In this document: positions 44,665 to 53,610 of the stretch, in pieces
Layout: each line of letters begins with the position of its first letter
How positions within the stretch are numbered: position 1 is the stretch's first letter
Notes under the pieces: generated by a model
The model's database searches: none
What the model saw: the letters and a program-made list of their open reading frames with translations, nothing else
What the model was told of the DNA's origin: nothing
Origin: Sporosarcina sp.
GTDB lineage: Bacteria > Bacillota > Bacilli > Bacillales_A > Planococcaceae
Reading direction: 5' to 3'
Assembly (NCBI GenBank): GCA_029263895.1
Contig: JARIDO010000025.1
Span: 1-64,000 of the forward strand
DNA: 64,000 bases
Position numbers and translations under genes: made by a program

Positions 44665-44991
44665 TTGAATAAAATTCAAACGATTGAACAGTGGCACGAA
44701 GTTCTAGAGCAGTCTAAACACGAGCCTCAATTGCTACTGAAACACAGTGCAACATGTCCGATTAGCGCATCTGCATATCATGCGTTAAATGATGTAGAAA
44801 CGGATGTCAAAAAACATTATCTAATCGTGCAAGACAGTCGTTTTGTATCAAATGAAATTGAAAGCGATTTAAGTGAACAGCATGCGTCGCCACAGTTATT
44901 TTTGTTGAAAGGCGGAAAAGTACAATGGCATGCAACGCACTATTCAATTACAACAATGAAGATTGAAAAAGCACTGGAAGCGATTCAATAA
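44665..44991 (+). CDS. ytxJ: Bacillithiol-system redox-active protein YtxJ
   Basis: A 108-residue thioredoxin-fold protein. The single active-site cysteine is in LLKHSATCPISASAYHAL at about residues 24-41, the TCPIS form of YtxJ monothiol proteins. The cis-proline region HASPQLFLLKGGKV follows. It is thought to act in removal of bacillithiol from proteins. TTG 44665 follows AAAAGGAG. It ends at a strong terminator and may share a transcript with the PlsY-like and fusion genes. Confidence 0.85.
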   Translation: MNKIQTIEQWHEVLEQSKHEPQLLLKHSATCPISASAYHALNDVETDVKKHYLIVQDSRFVSNEIESDLSEQHASPQLFLLKGGKVQWHATHYSITTMKIEKALEAIQ

Positions 44992-45030
44992 ATAAGCAGC
45001 CATCTCAATCAATGAGATGGCTGCTTATTT
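44991..45030 (+). terminator. Strong terminator after ytxJ
   Basis: AATAAGCAGCCATCTCA / TGAGATGGCTGCTTATT around ATCAA. Confidence 0.88.
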
Positions 45031-45094
45031 GTGGAACAAATAGAAAAGCGATGTGTGATAAAATGACGATAATGAAAAAAGGGGGAGAATATTT

Positions 45095-45835
45095 ATGCGA
45101 TTACAAGACAAAGTAGCAGTCATTACTGGGGGAGCAAATGGGATTGGTGCTGTTGCAGCAGTATTGTTTGGTAAGCAAGGAGCGCGAGTTGCTATCGTAG
45201 ACTACGACGAACAGGCTGGTGAAGAAAAGGTAAGACAACTCAATGCAACTGGACTAGATGTAGCCTTCTTCAAAGTGGATGTGTCAGACGTGGAAAGCGT
45301 AAAAAACATGGCAGATGAAGTGCTTAGGAAATTTAAAAAGGTCGATATTCTTATTAATAATGCTGGTATTACAAAAGACGCAATGATGTTAAAGATGGAT
45401 GTTGAAAATTTCAAACACGTACTAGATGTTAACCTAACAGGCGTTTTTAATTGCACACAAGCATTTTTGCCAACAATGCTCGCACAACAATATGGCAAGA
45501 TTATCAATACCTCTTCAATAGCAGGCACGGGGGGAAATGTGGGACAAACAAATTATGCAGCTTCCAAAGCTGGACTAATTGGAATGACGAAGACATGGGC
45601 GAAAGAGTTTGGACGTAAAGGTATAACAGTTAACGCTGTTGCACCAGGGTTTATTGAAACAGAGATGATTTCAACAATTCCAGAAAAGGTGATCATGGGC
45701 ATTAAAATGATGACTGCATCAACAAGGTTTGGTAGACCTGAAGATATTGCGAATGCTTATTTGTTTTTAGCTTCAAATGAATCTGATTTTATAAACGGTA
45801 CAGTTCTCGAAGTTGATGGAGGTATGATGAAGTGA
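45095..45835 (+). CDS. fabG: 3-oxoacyl-ACP reductase-like SDR
   Basis: A 246-residue classical short-chain dehydrogenase/reductase. The cofactor motif VAVITGGANGIGAVAA is at residues 7-22, NNAG near 88, the catalytic serine in IINTSSIAG, and Y-x-x-x-K as NYAASKAGL near 153-161. The end DFINGTVLEVDGGM is typical. It fits FabG or acetoacetyl-CoA reductase; being outside a fab operon, it is probably a paralogue. GGGGGAG precedes ATG 45095. Confidence 0.85.
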   Translation: MRLQDKVAVITGGANGIGAVAAVLFGKQGARVAIVDYDEQAGEEKVRQLNATGLDVAFFKVDVSDVESVKNMADEVLRKFKKVDILINNAGITKDAMMLKMDVENFKHVLDVNLTGVFNCTQAFLPTMLAQQYGKIINTSSIAGTGGNVGQTNYAASKAGLIGMTKTWAKEFGRKGITVNAVAPGFIETEMISTIPEKVIMGIKMMTASTRFGRPEDIANAYLFLASNESDFINGTVLEVDGGMMK

Positions 45836-45883
45836 CACAACAAAGCGGTACAGGGAGTCATTCCTTTGTACCGCTTTGTTGTG
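45836..45883. terminator. Bidirectional terminator
   Basis: Perfect 17-bp arms CACAACAAAGCGGTACA / TGTACCGCTTTGTTGTG between the SDR gene (+) and the rpoN remnant (-). Confidence 0.85.
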
Positions 45884-45885
45884 TG

Positions 45886-47154
45886 TTAGAGTTGAATCTC
45901 CTTGCGCTTACTCGCTGATGGAATTCGTAATTCTTCTCGATATTTTGCAATGGTTCTTCTTGAAATGGTGATGCCTTTAACTGTATAGAAATATTTAGCG
46001 ATTTTTTGGTCAGAATGGGGCTTGAATTTATTTTCTTCAGCAATATACTTTTCAAGCCAAGCTTTAACAATTGTTTGTGCGACGCTACCCACTTCAGTAG
46101 TTACTAATTTAGAAGTGAACAGCACACGTAAATCAGAAGTTCCGCAAGGCGTTTGTATCATTTTATTTGAAGTGGCTCGACTGACAGTGGATTCATGCAT
46201 GTTAATAAGGTCGGCAATTTCCTTCAACGTTAGTGGCTTTAATGAGGGGAGCCCATTTTTTAAAAAGTCATCCTGTCGTTCTATTAATACATTCATAATG
46301 GCGATTAGCGTATTTTTGCGTTGTTTGATACTTCTTATATTGCTCATTAATATAGGGAGATACTTCACTTTTAGTGTGAATGAAGTGTGTATATGCATCA
46401 TTTAAACGATTTACAGGTAGATAGCCATCATTCAGTTGAAACGTTAGTGTGTTATTTGAAAAATCGACGATGACGTCTGGTGTCCAATAGTCTATGGTTT
46501 GATCGGAAGTGAAGGAACAAGGCTTTGGATTTAATGTTCGAATGAATTCATGAAGATCTTTCACTTCAGAAAGGGTAATAGCCATCTGTAAAGCAATTTC
46601 ATTCCACTTATGATCAACGAGTAATTGTAAATAGTTACGGACAAACTTCTCGGCAATGATGTTTTCTGGATATAAATTTCGAATTTGTAATAAAAGACAC
46701 TCTTGAAGATCTCTTGCGCCAATACCAACAGGTCCGATTTGTTGGAGAAGTTGTACACCAATCATAATTTCTAGTTCAGAATAGGTTGCATCAATTGCCG
46801 AATCATCAGAAGTGTACTGTCAATAGCCGTTGTCGTCTAAATAATATACTTTAATAGTTTTAGAGTGTCCTGATCTTTAAACATGAACGTAGCGTAAGTC
46901 ATTAATTCATCACGTTTATTGTTTGATGAAGCACGGACAAAATGTTCAGGGATGTCTGCACTTTTTCTCGCCGAAGTGTCTGTGTTATTTTGTTTCTCTG
47001 TTCTTTCAGTTAGTTCATTTAACGGATTTTCTAACTCTTGTTGCCGAATAAAATGTTCAAGTTCATGAGTGGAATACTGTAAAATTTCGATGGCTTGTCG
47101 CAACTGAAATGTCATTGAAAGACCTTGTCGTTGTGTTAGCACAAGTTTCATCAA
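45886..47154 (-). pseudogene. rpoN: rpoN (sigL) sigma-54 factor gene, broken
   Basis: The span is nearly full length for sigma-54. Region I is present (LVLTQRQGLSMTFQLRQAIE...HFIRQQELENPL, complement of about 47154-47000), as are the core-binding blocks GIGARDLQECLLLQIRNLYP and LPSLKPLTLKEIADLINMHE. The RpoN box SRRTIAKYREELRIPSASKR is also there. These lie in different frames. One frameshift is near 46840 (KLLKYII stops; LDDNGY continues in another frame), a TGA follows LDDNGY, and a second frameshift lies near 46335 (INEQYKK to IKQRKNTLIAIMN). No full sigma-54 can be made from this copy. Confidence 0.9.
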
Positions 47155-47290
47155 AATCTCCCCCTCGTTCGTTGCTTATCTCAAGTGTTTTTTTTCGGAT
47201 GAATCGTTCTTAAAGAATATCATGGAAACCTGATGAACATTAGATTAACATTGAATTTTCTGAACCCATGTATTGTGAATTAAATCACAA

Positions 47291-47329
47291 TACATGACAG
47301 TTATCATGTTTATAATCATGACAACTGTG
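47291..47329. promoter_or_regulatory. Candidate DesR-binding region upstream of des
   Basis: The motif CATGACA occurs at 47293-47299 and 47317-47323 (24 bases apart). Between them an inverted half site TCATG (47304-47308) makes a CATGA-N6-TCATG palindrome. The position, 70 to 110 bases before the desaturase gene, fits an activator site for the DesKR system encoded downstream. Inference from position and symmetry. Confidence 0.4.
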
Positions 47330-47396
47330 TCTTTCGAGTTGTGTTAAAACGCTTTAGTATTGAAATAACGAAAACAACGAATCGAGGGATGATCAC

Positions 47397-48449
47397 ATGA
47401 GTAAAGAGAAAACAAAAGAACTACATAAAAATGTTGCCCCTTTTGCAAAGTCAGATAAAAAGAAGAGTATCATGCAACTCATTAATACAATTCCACCTCT
47501 ATTAATCCTATGGTTTTTAGCGTATCAAAGTTTGTCCGTGTCCATTTGGTTGACGCTGGCGATTACAGTTGTTGCTGCTGGTTTTGTCGTTAGAACTTTT
47601 ATTATTTTTCATGACTGTACACATGGTTCATTCTTTAAAAACAAAAAAGCCAATGATGTTTTAGGAACAATTACTGGTGTATTAACTTTATTCGCTTATG
47701 AAAAGTGGAAACGCGAACATTCTATTCATCACGCTACAAGCTCTAATCTTGATAAACGTGGTGTTGGGGATATCTGGGTAATGACGATTGATGAGTACTT
47801 AGCAGCATCTAAGTGGGAACGCTTTAAGTATCGGGCATACCGCAATCCACTTGTTATGTTTGGTTTTGGACCGCTCTATTTAGTATTGATCTCTAGTCGC
47901 TTTAATCGAAAAGACGCGCGGAAGAAAGAACGCAACAATACGTATTTAACGAATATCATACTTGTAGCACTTTACAGTGGTTTAATTGTACTTGTTGGAT
48001 GGCAGGCATTTCTGATTGTGCAAGGATCTATTATGTTTATTGCCGGTGCACTCGGAATTTGGTTGTTTTACATTCAACATACATTCGAAGATTCATATTT
48101 TGAAGAAGAGTCGGAATGGGACTATGTCAAAGCTGCTGTAGAAGGTAGCTCTTATTACAAATTGCCAAAAGTGTTACAGTGGGCAACAGGAAATATAGGC
48201 TTTCACCATGTGCACCACTTAGCGCCTCGCGTACCAAACTATAATTTAGAAATGGCACATGATTCTACACCACCTTTGCAGAACGCAACAACAATCACTA
48301 TTAAAGCAAGTTTTGAGTCAATTCGTTATCGCTTATATGATCCAGAAAAGAAACGGTTTGTATCTTTTGGTGATGTCAAAAACCTTGTTGCGTTAGGACG
48401 GAAAAAAATAGATTTAAAACCGCGTCGCACAGAATTCGACATTAAGTAA
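47397..48449 (+). CDS. des: Membrane fatty acid desaturase
   Basis: A 350-residue membrane di-iron desaturase. The three histidine boxes are intact: HDCTHGSF near residue 78, REHSIHHATS near 113, and GFHHVHHLAPRVPNYN near 268. Four hydrophobic segments separate them. It introduces a double bond into membrane lipid acyl chains, keeping the membrane fluid in the cold. The two-component genes desK and desR follow directly, as in Bacillus subtilis, which sets the likely regulation: DesR-P activation on cooling. Confidence 0.92.
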   Translation: MSKEKTKELHKNVAPFAKSDKKKSIMQLINTIPPLLILWFLAYQSLSVSIWLTLAITVVAAGFVVRTFIIFHDCTHGSFFKNKKANDVLGTITGVLTLFAYEKWKREHSIHHATSSNLDKRGVGDIWVMTIDEYLAASKWERFKYRAYRNPLVMFGFGPLYLVLISSRFNRKDARKKERNNTYLTNIILVALYSGLIVLVGWQAFLIVQGSIMFIAGALGIWLFYIQHTFEDSYFEEESEWDYVKAAVEGSSYYKLPKVLQWATGNIGFHHVHHLAPRVPNYNLEMAHDSTPPLQNATTITIKASFESIRYRLYDPEKKRFVSFGDVKNLVALGRKKIDLKPRRTEFDIK

Positions 48450-48454
48450 GTAGT

Positions 48455-48481
48455 GGCCGTCCTAATTTGGGCGGCTTTTTT
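48455..48481 (+). terminator. Terminator between des and desK
   Basis: GCCGTCC (48456-48462) / GGGCGGC (48469-48475) followed by six T. Confidence 0.78.
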
Positions 48482-48565
48482 GTTATGATGCTGTTTATGA
48501 CAAAGAGTTTCTTCTTCGATTCGCTTTGCTATAATAGAAGTATTAGGTAGAGAGAGGTGAGCTGT

Positions 48566-49696
48566 ATGGAAAGTTGGTACAGTATTTTTCCGAAAAACAA
48601 ATGGATTAGTATATACGTTTGGGTCATTTTTTGTTTGTTGCCTTTCTTTTTTATTTTTAGATCATCGTCACGTCTTGAAATAGGCGTTGGTATTTTGATA
48701 CTGCTACTATTCTTTTTATCGTACATGTTTTCATTTAAATCAAAAAGCGGGCTCGTCTACATGTGGATTAGTTTTGAAATGGTTATCAATATTGCGATGA
48801 CTTTGCTTTTTGGTTATGTCTACCTCAGTTTATTTACTGCGTTTTTCATTGGGAATATTCGAAATCCGGTAGGTTTCTTCATCATGTATGGGCTCCATAT
48901 TGCGTTTACGATAGGCTCGATTGTGGCTGGGTTTTTCATCGAAATTGATTTATTCCTTCCTCAAGTTCACTTTATTTTAATTACTGTTATTGGTGTCGTT
49001 CTATTGCCTTTTAATTTATATAACCGGAATAAGCGTGAAAAGTTAGAAGGACAGTTAGAGACTGCGAAAGAGCGTATATCAGAGCTTATTATTTTTGAAG
49101 AGCGCCAGCGGATTGCCAGAGATTTACATGATACCCTTGGTCAGAAGCTTTCATTGATAGGCTTAAAGAGTGATTTAGCTGGCAAACTGATTGCCATTGA
49201 TCCTTCTACTGCTAAAAAAGAAATGTTAGATATACGACAGACGGCGAGTTCAGCTTTAAAAGAAGTCCGTGAATTGGTGTCGGACATGCGGGCAACAAAA
49301 TTGGAAGAAGAGCTTCAACGCATACGACAAATTATAAAAGCTGCCGAAATGGAACTTATCATTCAAGGGGATCCAGCATTTGCAAACATGCCCCCGATTG
49401 TCGAAAACGTACTAAGCATGTGTTTAAAGGAAGCAGTTACAAATGTAGTGAAGCACAGTTTCGGCAAGCGTTGCTATATTTCATTTGAGCAAACGGCTAA
49501 TGACTTTGTCATCAAGATAGAGGATGACGGCATTGGTATTAGTCGTGGAGGCGAATCTTTGCCGGGAAATGGGTTACAAGGTATGCGTGAGCGACTTGAA
49601 TTCGTCAATGGAAGTATTGAGATAGATGGCAGTACAGGTACAAAGTTAACAATTTTGGTTCCTGTCATTATGACACATATTATGGAGCGTGATTGA
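48566..49696 (+). CDS. desK: Membrane thermosensor histidine kinase DesK
   Basis: A 376-residue sensor. Four or five membrane helices fill the first 150 residues. A coiled coil leads to the HisKA_3 phosphoacceptor IARDLHDTLGQKLSLIGLKS with its histidine near residue 187. The ATPase domain has LKEAVTNVVKHS (N box), IEDDGIGI (G1) and GNGLQGMRERLEF (G2). It senses membrane order and controls DesR. ATG 48566 is preferred because GAGAGGTGA is just before it; GTG 48557 overlaps that site. Confidence 0.9.
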   Translation: MESWYSIFPKNKWISIYVWVIFCLLPFFFIFRSSSRLEIGVGILILLLFFLSYMFSFKSKSGLVYMWISFEMVINIAMTLLFGYVYLSLFTAFFIGNIRNPVGFFIMYGLHIAFTIGSIVAGFFIEIDLFLPQVHFILITVIGVVLLPFNLYNRNKREKLEGQLETAKERISELIIFEERQRIARDLHDTLGQKLSLIGLKSDLAGKLIAIDPSTAKKEMLDIRQTASSALKEVRELVSDMRATKLEEELQRIRQIIKAAEMELIIQGDPAFANMPPIVENVLSMCLKEAVTNVVKHSFGKRCYISFEQTANDFVIKIEDDGIGISRGGESLPGNGLQGMRERLEFVNGSIEIDGSTGTKLTILVPVIMTHIMERD

Positions 49697-49697
49697 T

Positions 49698-50306
49698 GTG
49701 ATAAGAATTGTCATTGCGGAAGACCAAGGGATGATGTTAGGAGCCCTTGGTTCGTTATTAAATTTAGAAACGGATTTTGAAGTCGTCGGTATGGCCCATA
49801 ACGGTGCTGAAGCTGTCGAGTTAGTGAAAGAGCATGAACCGGATGTTTGTGTCATGGATATTGAAATGCCAATTAAAACAGGGCTTGATGCTGCCGAAGA
49901 ACTAAAAGGGGTAGACTGCAAAATCATTATTTTAACAACTTTTGCACGCGCGGGTTATTTTGAAAGAGCGCGTAAAGCTGGCGTTCGGGGTTATTTACTG
50001 AAAGATGGTCCTATCGAAGAACTTGTCAATGCTATTCGAACGATAATGGAAGGACGTAGAATCTATGCACCAGAGCTTGTCGATATTGCTTATGGTGATG
50101 ATGAGACAGAAAGTCCACTAACAGACCGTGAAAGCCAAGTCCTCACACTCATTGCTGATGGAAAAACAACAAAAGAAATTGCCGGTGAACTTTATTTAAC
50201 GCCGGGAACAGTGCGGAATTATATTTCTACAATTCTTGATAAGTTAGATGTCGGTAATCGCATTGAAGCGATATCTCGATTTAAAGAAAAAGGTTGGTTC
50301 AAATAA
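49698..50306 (+). CDS. desR: NarL/DesR-type response regulator
   Basis: A 202-residue regulator. The receiver domain begins IRIVIAEDQGMMLGALGSLL, with the phosphorylated aspartate in VCVMDIEMP near residue 54 and the conserved lysine in YLLKDG. The LuxR-type helix-turn-helix (LTDRESQVLTLIADGKTTKE...GTVRNYISTILDKL) fills the last 65 residues. GTG 49698, one base after the desK stop, fits homologue starts and GGAG upstream; GTG 49689 is possible. It should activate des. Confidence 0.9.
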   Translation: MIRIVIAEDQGMMLGALGSLLNLETDFEVVGMAHNGAEAVELVKEHEPDVCVMDIEMPIKTGLDAAEELKGVDCKIIILTTFARAGYFERARKAGVRGYLLKDGPIEELVNAIRTIMEGRRIYAPELVDIAYGDDETESPLTDRESQVLTLIADGKTTKEIAGELYLTPGTVRNYISTILDKLDVGNRIEAISRFKEKGWFK

Positions 50307-50312
50307 CGCAAT

Positions 50313-50340
50313 GCCGCCATTAGGTTAGGCGGTTTTTTTG
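50313..50340 (+). terminator. Terminator after desR
   Basis: CCGCC (50314-50318) / GGCGG with an ATTAGGTTA loop and seven T; 20 bases before array 4. Confidence 0.75.
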
Positions 50341-50359
50341 TGCGACTAAAGACATGAAA

Positions 50360-50472
50360 TGCTGATAAGTAGTCGTTATTCGCTGATATATTCTCTCTAA
50401 ACGCTGATAACTTTGTCCGGAACGCCGATATATGTCTTCCAAACGCTGATAACTCTGTCGAAAACGCCGATA
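50360..50472 (+). repeat. Array 4: six octamers CGCYGATA at exact 21-bp steps
   Basis: Octamers start at 50360 (TGCTGATA), 50381, 50402, 50423, 50444 and 50465; all steps are 21 bp and five are perfect. The left edge is GACATGAAA, nearly that of array 3. It lies between the desR terminator and the kyn operon promoter region, in co-directional intergenic DNA. Confidence 0.92.
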
Positions 50473-50548
50473 TCCCTCCTTCAATTCAACCAACACAATG
50501 TGTTATGCTTTTTAAAGAGAACTGACAATTCAAACAGGGGGATTTAAT

Positions 50549-51820
50549 ATGGGGAAAACAACACTTGACTATGCAAAACAACTGGATGAAAACGATGAAC
50601 TCGCAAACTATAGAAAAGAATTCTACTTACTTGAAAACGTCATCTATATGGATGGTAATTCACTTGGGTTACTTTCAAGAAAAGCAGAACAAACGTTGCA
50701 AGACCTTCTAAACGCTTGGAAAAAACTTGGTATAGATGGTTGGACAGAAGGTGACAATCCATGGTTCTATTTATCCGAAAAAGTTGGTCACATGATGGCG
50801 CCACTCGTTGGTGGATTGTCTGAAGAAGTCATTGCAACTGGCTCAACGACAACAAATTTGCATCAGCTAGTAGCAACTTTCTATCAACCATCTGGTACTA
50901 AAACCAAAATTCTAGCGGATGAACTCAATTTTCCGTCAGATATATATGCACTAAAAAGCCAACTCGTAACGAAAGGATTGAACCCTCGGGAGCATCTCAT
51001 TCAAGTAACTAGTCGCGATGGGCGTTACTTAGATGAAGAAGATATTATTGCGGCGATGACGGACGATGTTGCACTAATTGTCTTACCCGCCGTACTCTAC
51101 AGAAGTGGGCAGATTTTAAATATGAAAAAGCTTACGGCAGCGGCCAATGAACGAGGGATTCCTATTGGTTTCGATTTATGCCACTCCATTGGTGCGATTG
51201 AACATCATCTTCACGATTGGGGAGTTGATTTTGCGTTTTGGTGCACATATAAGCATTTGAACGGTGGGCCAGGAGCGGTAGGTGGGCTTTTTATACACAA
51301 AAAGCATTTTGGAATAGCGCCAGGACTAGCGGGATGGTTTGGTTCAAACAAGCAGTCTCAATTTGATATGGATCATACAATGGAGCCGGCCACACATGCT
51401 GGTGCCTATCAAATCGGTACACCTCATGTCCTAAGTTTGGCGCCGGTTATTGGTTCATTGGCTTATTTCCAAGAAATCGGAATAGCTAAAATCAGACAAA
51501 AGTCTTTGCAACTGACTGCCTATTTTTTAGAACTAGTGAAACGAGAGCTTGCGGATTATCAGTTCACAATCGGTAATCCGGTGGATGATACACGGGGTGC
51601 GCATATATTGTTAGAACACGAGGAAGCTGCGCGGATTTGCAAAGCATTAAAAGTTGCAGGAGTTATTCCTGATTTCCGCACACCGAATGGCATTCGACTA
51701 GCGCCAGTCGCTTTATACAACTCATTCGAAGATGTCTGGCAGACGGTACAAATATTAAAAACGATTATGGATGAAAAAAGTTATGAACAATTTGAAAACA
51801 AAAGAGGTGTCGTCGCATGA
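50549..51820 (+). CDS. kynU: Kynureninase
   Basis: A 423-residue PLP enzyme that cuts kynurenine into anthranilate and alanine. The N-terminus [18 protein letters not shown] is the family signature. [40 protein letters not shown] and the PLP lysine in [18 protein letters not shown] are all present. A start just after GGGGG at 50538-50542. First gene of kynUBA; it overlaps kynB as ATGA. Its product feeds anthranilate, which the trp operon in this window could reuse. Confidence 0.94.
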   Translation: MGKTTLDYAKQLDENDELANYRKEFYLLENVIYMDGNSLGLLSRKAEQTLQDLLNAWKKLGIDGWTEGDNPWFYLSEKVGHMMAPLVGGLSEEVIATGSTTTNLHQLVATFYQPSGTKTKILADELNFPSDIYALKSQLVTKGLNPREHLIQVTSRDGRYLDEEDIIAAMTDDVALIVLPAVLYRSGQILNMKKLTAAANERGIPIGFDLCHSIGAIEHHLHDWGVDFAFWCTYKHLNGGPGAVGGLFIHKKHFGIAPGLAGWFGSNKQSQFDMDHTMEPATHAGAYQIGTPHVLSLAPVIGSLAYFQEIGIAKIRQKSLQLTAYFLELVKRELADYQFTIGNPVDDTRGAHILLEHEEAARICKALKVAGVIPDFRTPNGIRLAPVALYNSFEDVWQTVQILKTIMDEKSYEQFENKRGVVA

Positions 51821-52452
51821 GGCGAAATTGGATTGATATTTCACAACCCCTTCAAAATACAATCGCAGAATGGCCGGGAGATACTCCTTTTACGTATGAA
51901 GTAGCATTTTCAAAAGCAGAAACAGGTTCTGTCAACATAGGGAAGCTAACGACGAGCACGCATATGGGAACACATATTGACGCACCCTTTCATTTTGATA
52001 ATGCCGGTAAGAAAGTGCTCGACCTCGATGTAGATTTATATATCGGGCGAGCAAGGGTGATTGACTTGACAGGTTATGCACAAATTGGTGAAGAAGAATT
52101 AAGTGACATCGATTTTGACGGTGCAGAACGCATTTTATTGAAAACAGGTAGCCGCCCAGATGCCAATGTTTTTCCTGGAACTTTCACTACGTTACGGGAG
52201 AATATCGGTCCTTTTTTGAAAACGAGAGGAGTGCGCCTCATTGGCGTCGATGCACCATCTGTTGATGCAGAAGATAGCAAACAATTACTTGCACATCATT
52301 GCCTCAATAATAACGGTGTAATGATTTTAGAGAATATCGTGTTAGATACAGTAGAACCAGGTGATTACGAGCTAATCGCATTGCCTTTACCACTGGTTGA
52401 AGCGGATGGTAGTCCAGTTCGTGCAGTACTCAGAGCGCTAGGGGGGATATAA
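51817..52452 (+). CDS. kynB: Kynurenine formamidase
   Basis: A 211-residue cyclase-family hydrolase that deformylates N-formylkynurenine. The metal-binding motif [12 protein letters not shown] is at about residues 49-60, the signature of bacterial KynB. Opening [20 protein letters not shown] and the block [11 protein letters not shown] also match. The start overlaps kynU and the stop overlaps kynA as TAATG, so the three genes are translationally coupled. Confidence 0.93.
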   Translation: MRRNWIDISQPLQNTIAEWPGDTPFTYEVAFSKAETGSVNIGKLTTSTHMGTHIDAPFHFDNAGKKVLDLDVDLYIGRARVIDLTGYAQIGEEELSDIDFDGAERILLKTGSRPDANVFPGTFTTLRENIGPFLKTRGVRLIGVDAPSVDAEDSKQLLAHHCLNNNGVMILENIVLDTVEPGDYELIALPLPLVEADGSPVRAVLRALGGI

Positions 52453-53270
52453 TGAGTGAAAAGGGAATCCATACAGACTTTAAAGACAATATGACATATG
52501 GTGAGTATTTACGGTTGGATAAAGTGCTGTCGAGTCAAGAACGTCTCTCGGGGCATCATGATGAAATGCTTTTCATTGTCATTCACCAAGTGAGCGAATT
52601 GTGGATGAAACTGATTTTACACGAGTTAAATTCAGCCATCGTTGCGATTGAAAAAGACGAACTGCCAGAAGCTTTTAAAATGCTAGCTCGCGTTTCGCGT
52701 GTCCAAACACAAATCATTCAAGCATGGGATGTGCTGGCGACACTAACACCATCAGAATACATGGAATTCCGTGATAGTCTAGGCCGCGCATCGGGTTTCC
52801 AATCGTATCAAAACCGTCTTATCGAGTTCGCACTTGGCTACAAACAAGCACATATTCTTAAAATCTACGAGAAAGATGAAGAGCTTGCAGACGATTTAAC
52901 AAGTGCATACAAAGCGCCAGGAATTTACGATGTAGCTATTCGTGCATTATCCAAAGCTGGCCTAGCCATCAATCCAGAACTACTCAATCGAGACTTTTCG
53001 ATAACGTACCAAGGGGACCCTTCCGTAGCTAAGGCGTGGCTAGAAGTCTATCGAGATGTAGATAAGTATTGGAATCTTTACCAACTTGCTGAAAAACTCG
53101 TCGACATTGAAGATAGTCATCAGCAGTGGCGTTTCCGGCATATGAAAACAGTTGAAAGAATTATCGGTTTTAAAAAAGGAACAGGGGGTTCATCGGGCGT
53201 TAATTATTTAAAGTCTGTTCTTGACCATCAATTTTTCCCTGAACTATGGGATGTCCGCACAAAGCTATAA
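52452..53270 (+). CDS. kynA: Tryptophan 2,3-dioxygenase
   Basis: A 272-residue heme enzyme opening the indole ring of tryptophan. [20 protein letters not shown] is the family opening. [20 protein letters not shown] holds the active-site histidine, and [16 protein letters not shown] near the C-terminus is the substrate-binding loop. The proximal heme histidine is expected in [17 protein letters not shown]. Third gene of the kyn operon, coupled to kynB. Confidence 0.94.
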   Translation: MSEKGIHTDFKDNMTYGEYLRLDKVLSSQERLSGHHDEMLFIVIHQVSELWMKLILHELNSAIVAIEKDELPEAFKMLARVSRVQTQIIQAWDVLATLTPSEYMEFRDSLGRASGFQSYQNRLIEFALGYKQAHILKIYEKDEELADDLTSAYKAPGIYDVAIRALSKAGLAINPELLNRDFSITYQGDPSVAKAWLEVYRDVDKYWNLYQLAEKLVDIEDSHQQWRFRHMKTVERIIGFKKGTGGSSGVNYLKSVLDHQFFPELWDVRTKL

Positions 53271-53287
53271 GCCAATCAACAAAACTG

Positions 53288-53313
53288 GACCCACAGAAAT
53301 TAATCTGTGGGTC
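53288..53313. terminator. Hairpin after the kyn operon
   Basis: Perfect GACCCACAGA / TCTGTGGGTC around AATTAA. No immediate T tract, so termination is likely but not certain. Confidence 0.55.
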
Positions 53314-53600
53314 AGGATCAGCTTTTATTGGTCCATATATTGAATAAGGAATTGCAAATGAACCTGTCGAACTAACATACATCGACTATGGGCACGCCTC
53401 CTCGAACCACTGTGGTCCATTGCGTAAAATTTAAACGCCCCCTTCATCGAATCGTTATCCATAGTGTATTCGCTAAAGATGAAAGCGGTGTGTGCAAACA
53501 TAATGGAGAACCATAAATCATAAGAAATTCTTCATAATTTTAATGACTAAATCTTCATTCTTCTAAGACATAATGAGTATAAGAATAACTTTAGAAAAGG
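53314..53600. other. Intergenic stretch with a short minus-strand open frame
   Basis: Less AT-rich than most intergenic DNA here up to about 53480. On the minus strand a frame from about 53500 down to 53330 reads through some 58 codons (MDNDSMKGAFKFYAMDHSGS within it), but without a ribosome binding site. I cannot name it; it may be a degraded or repeated element. The end nearest 53600 carries the promoter of the carboxypeptidase gene. Confidence 0.3.
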
Positions 53601-53610
53601 TGAGATGTAA

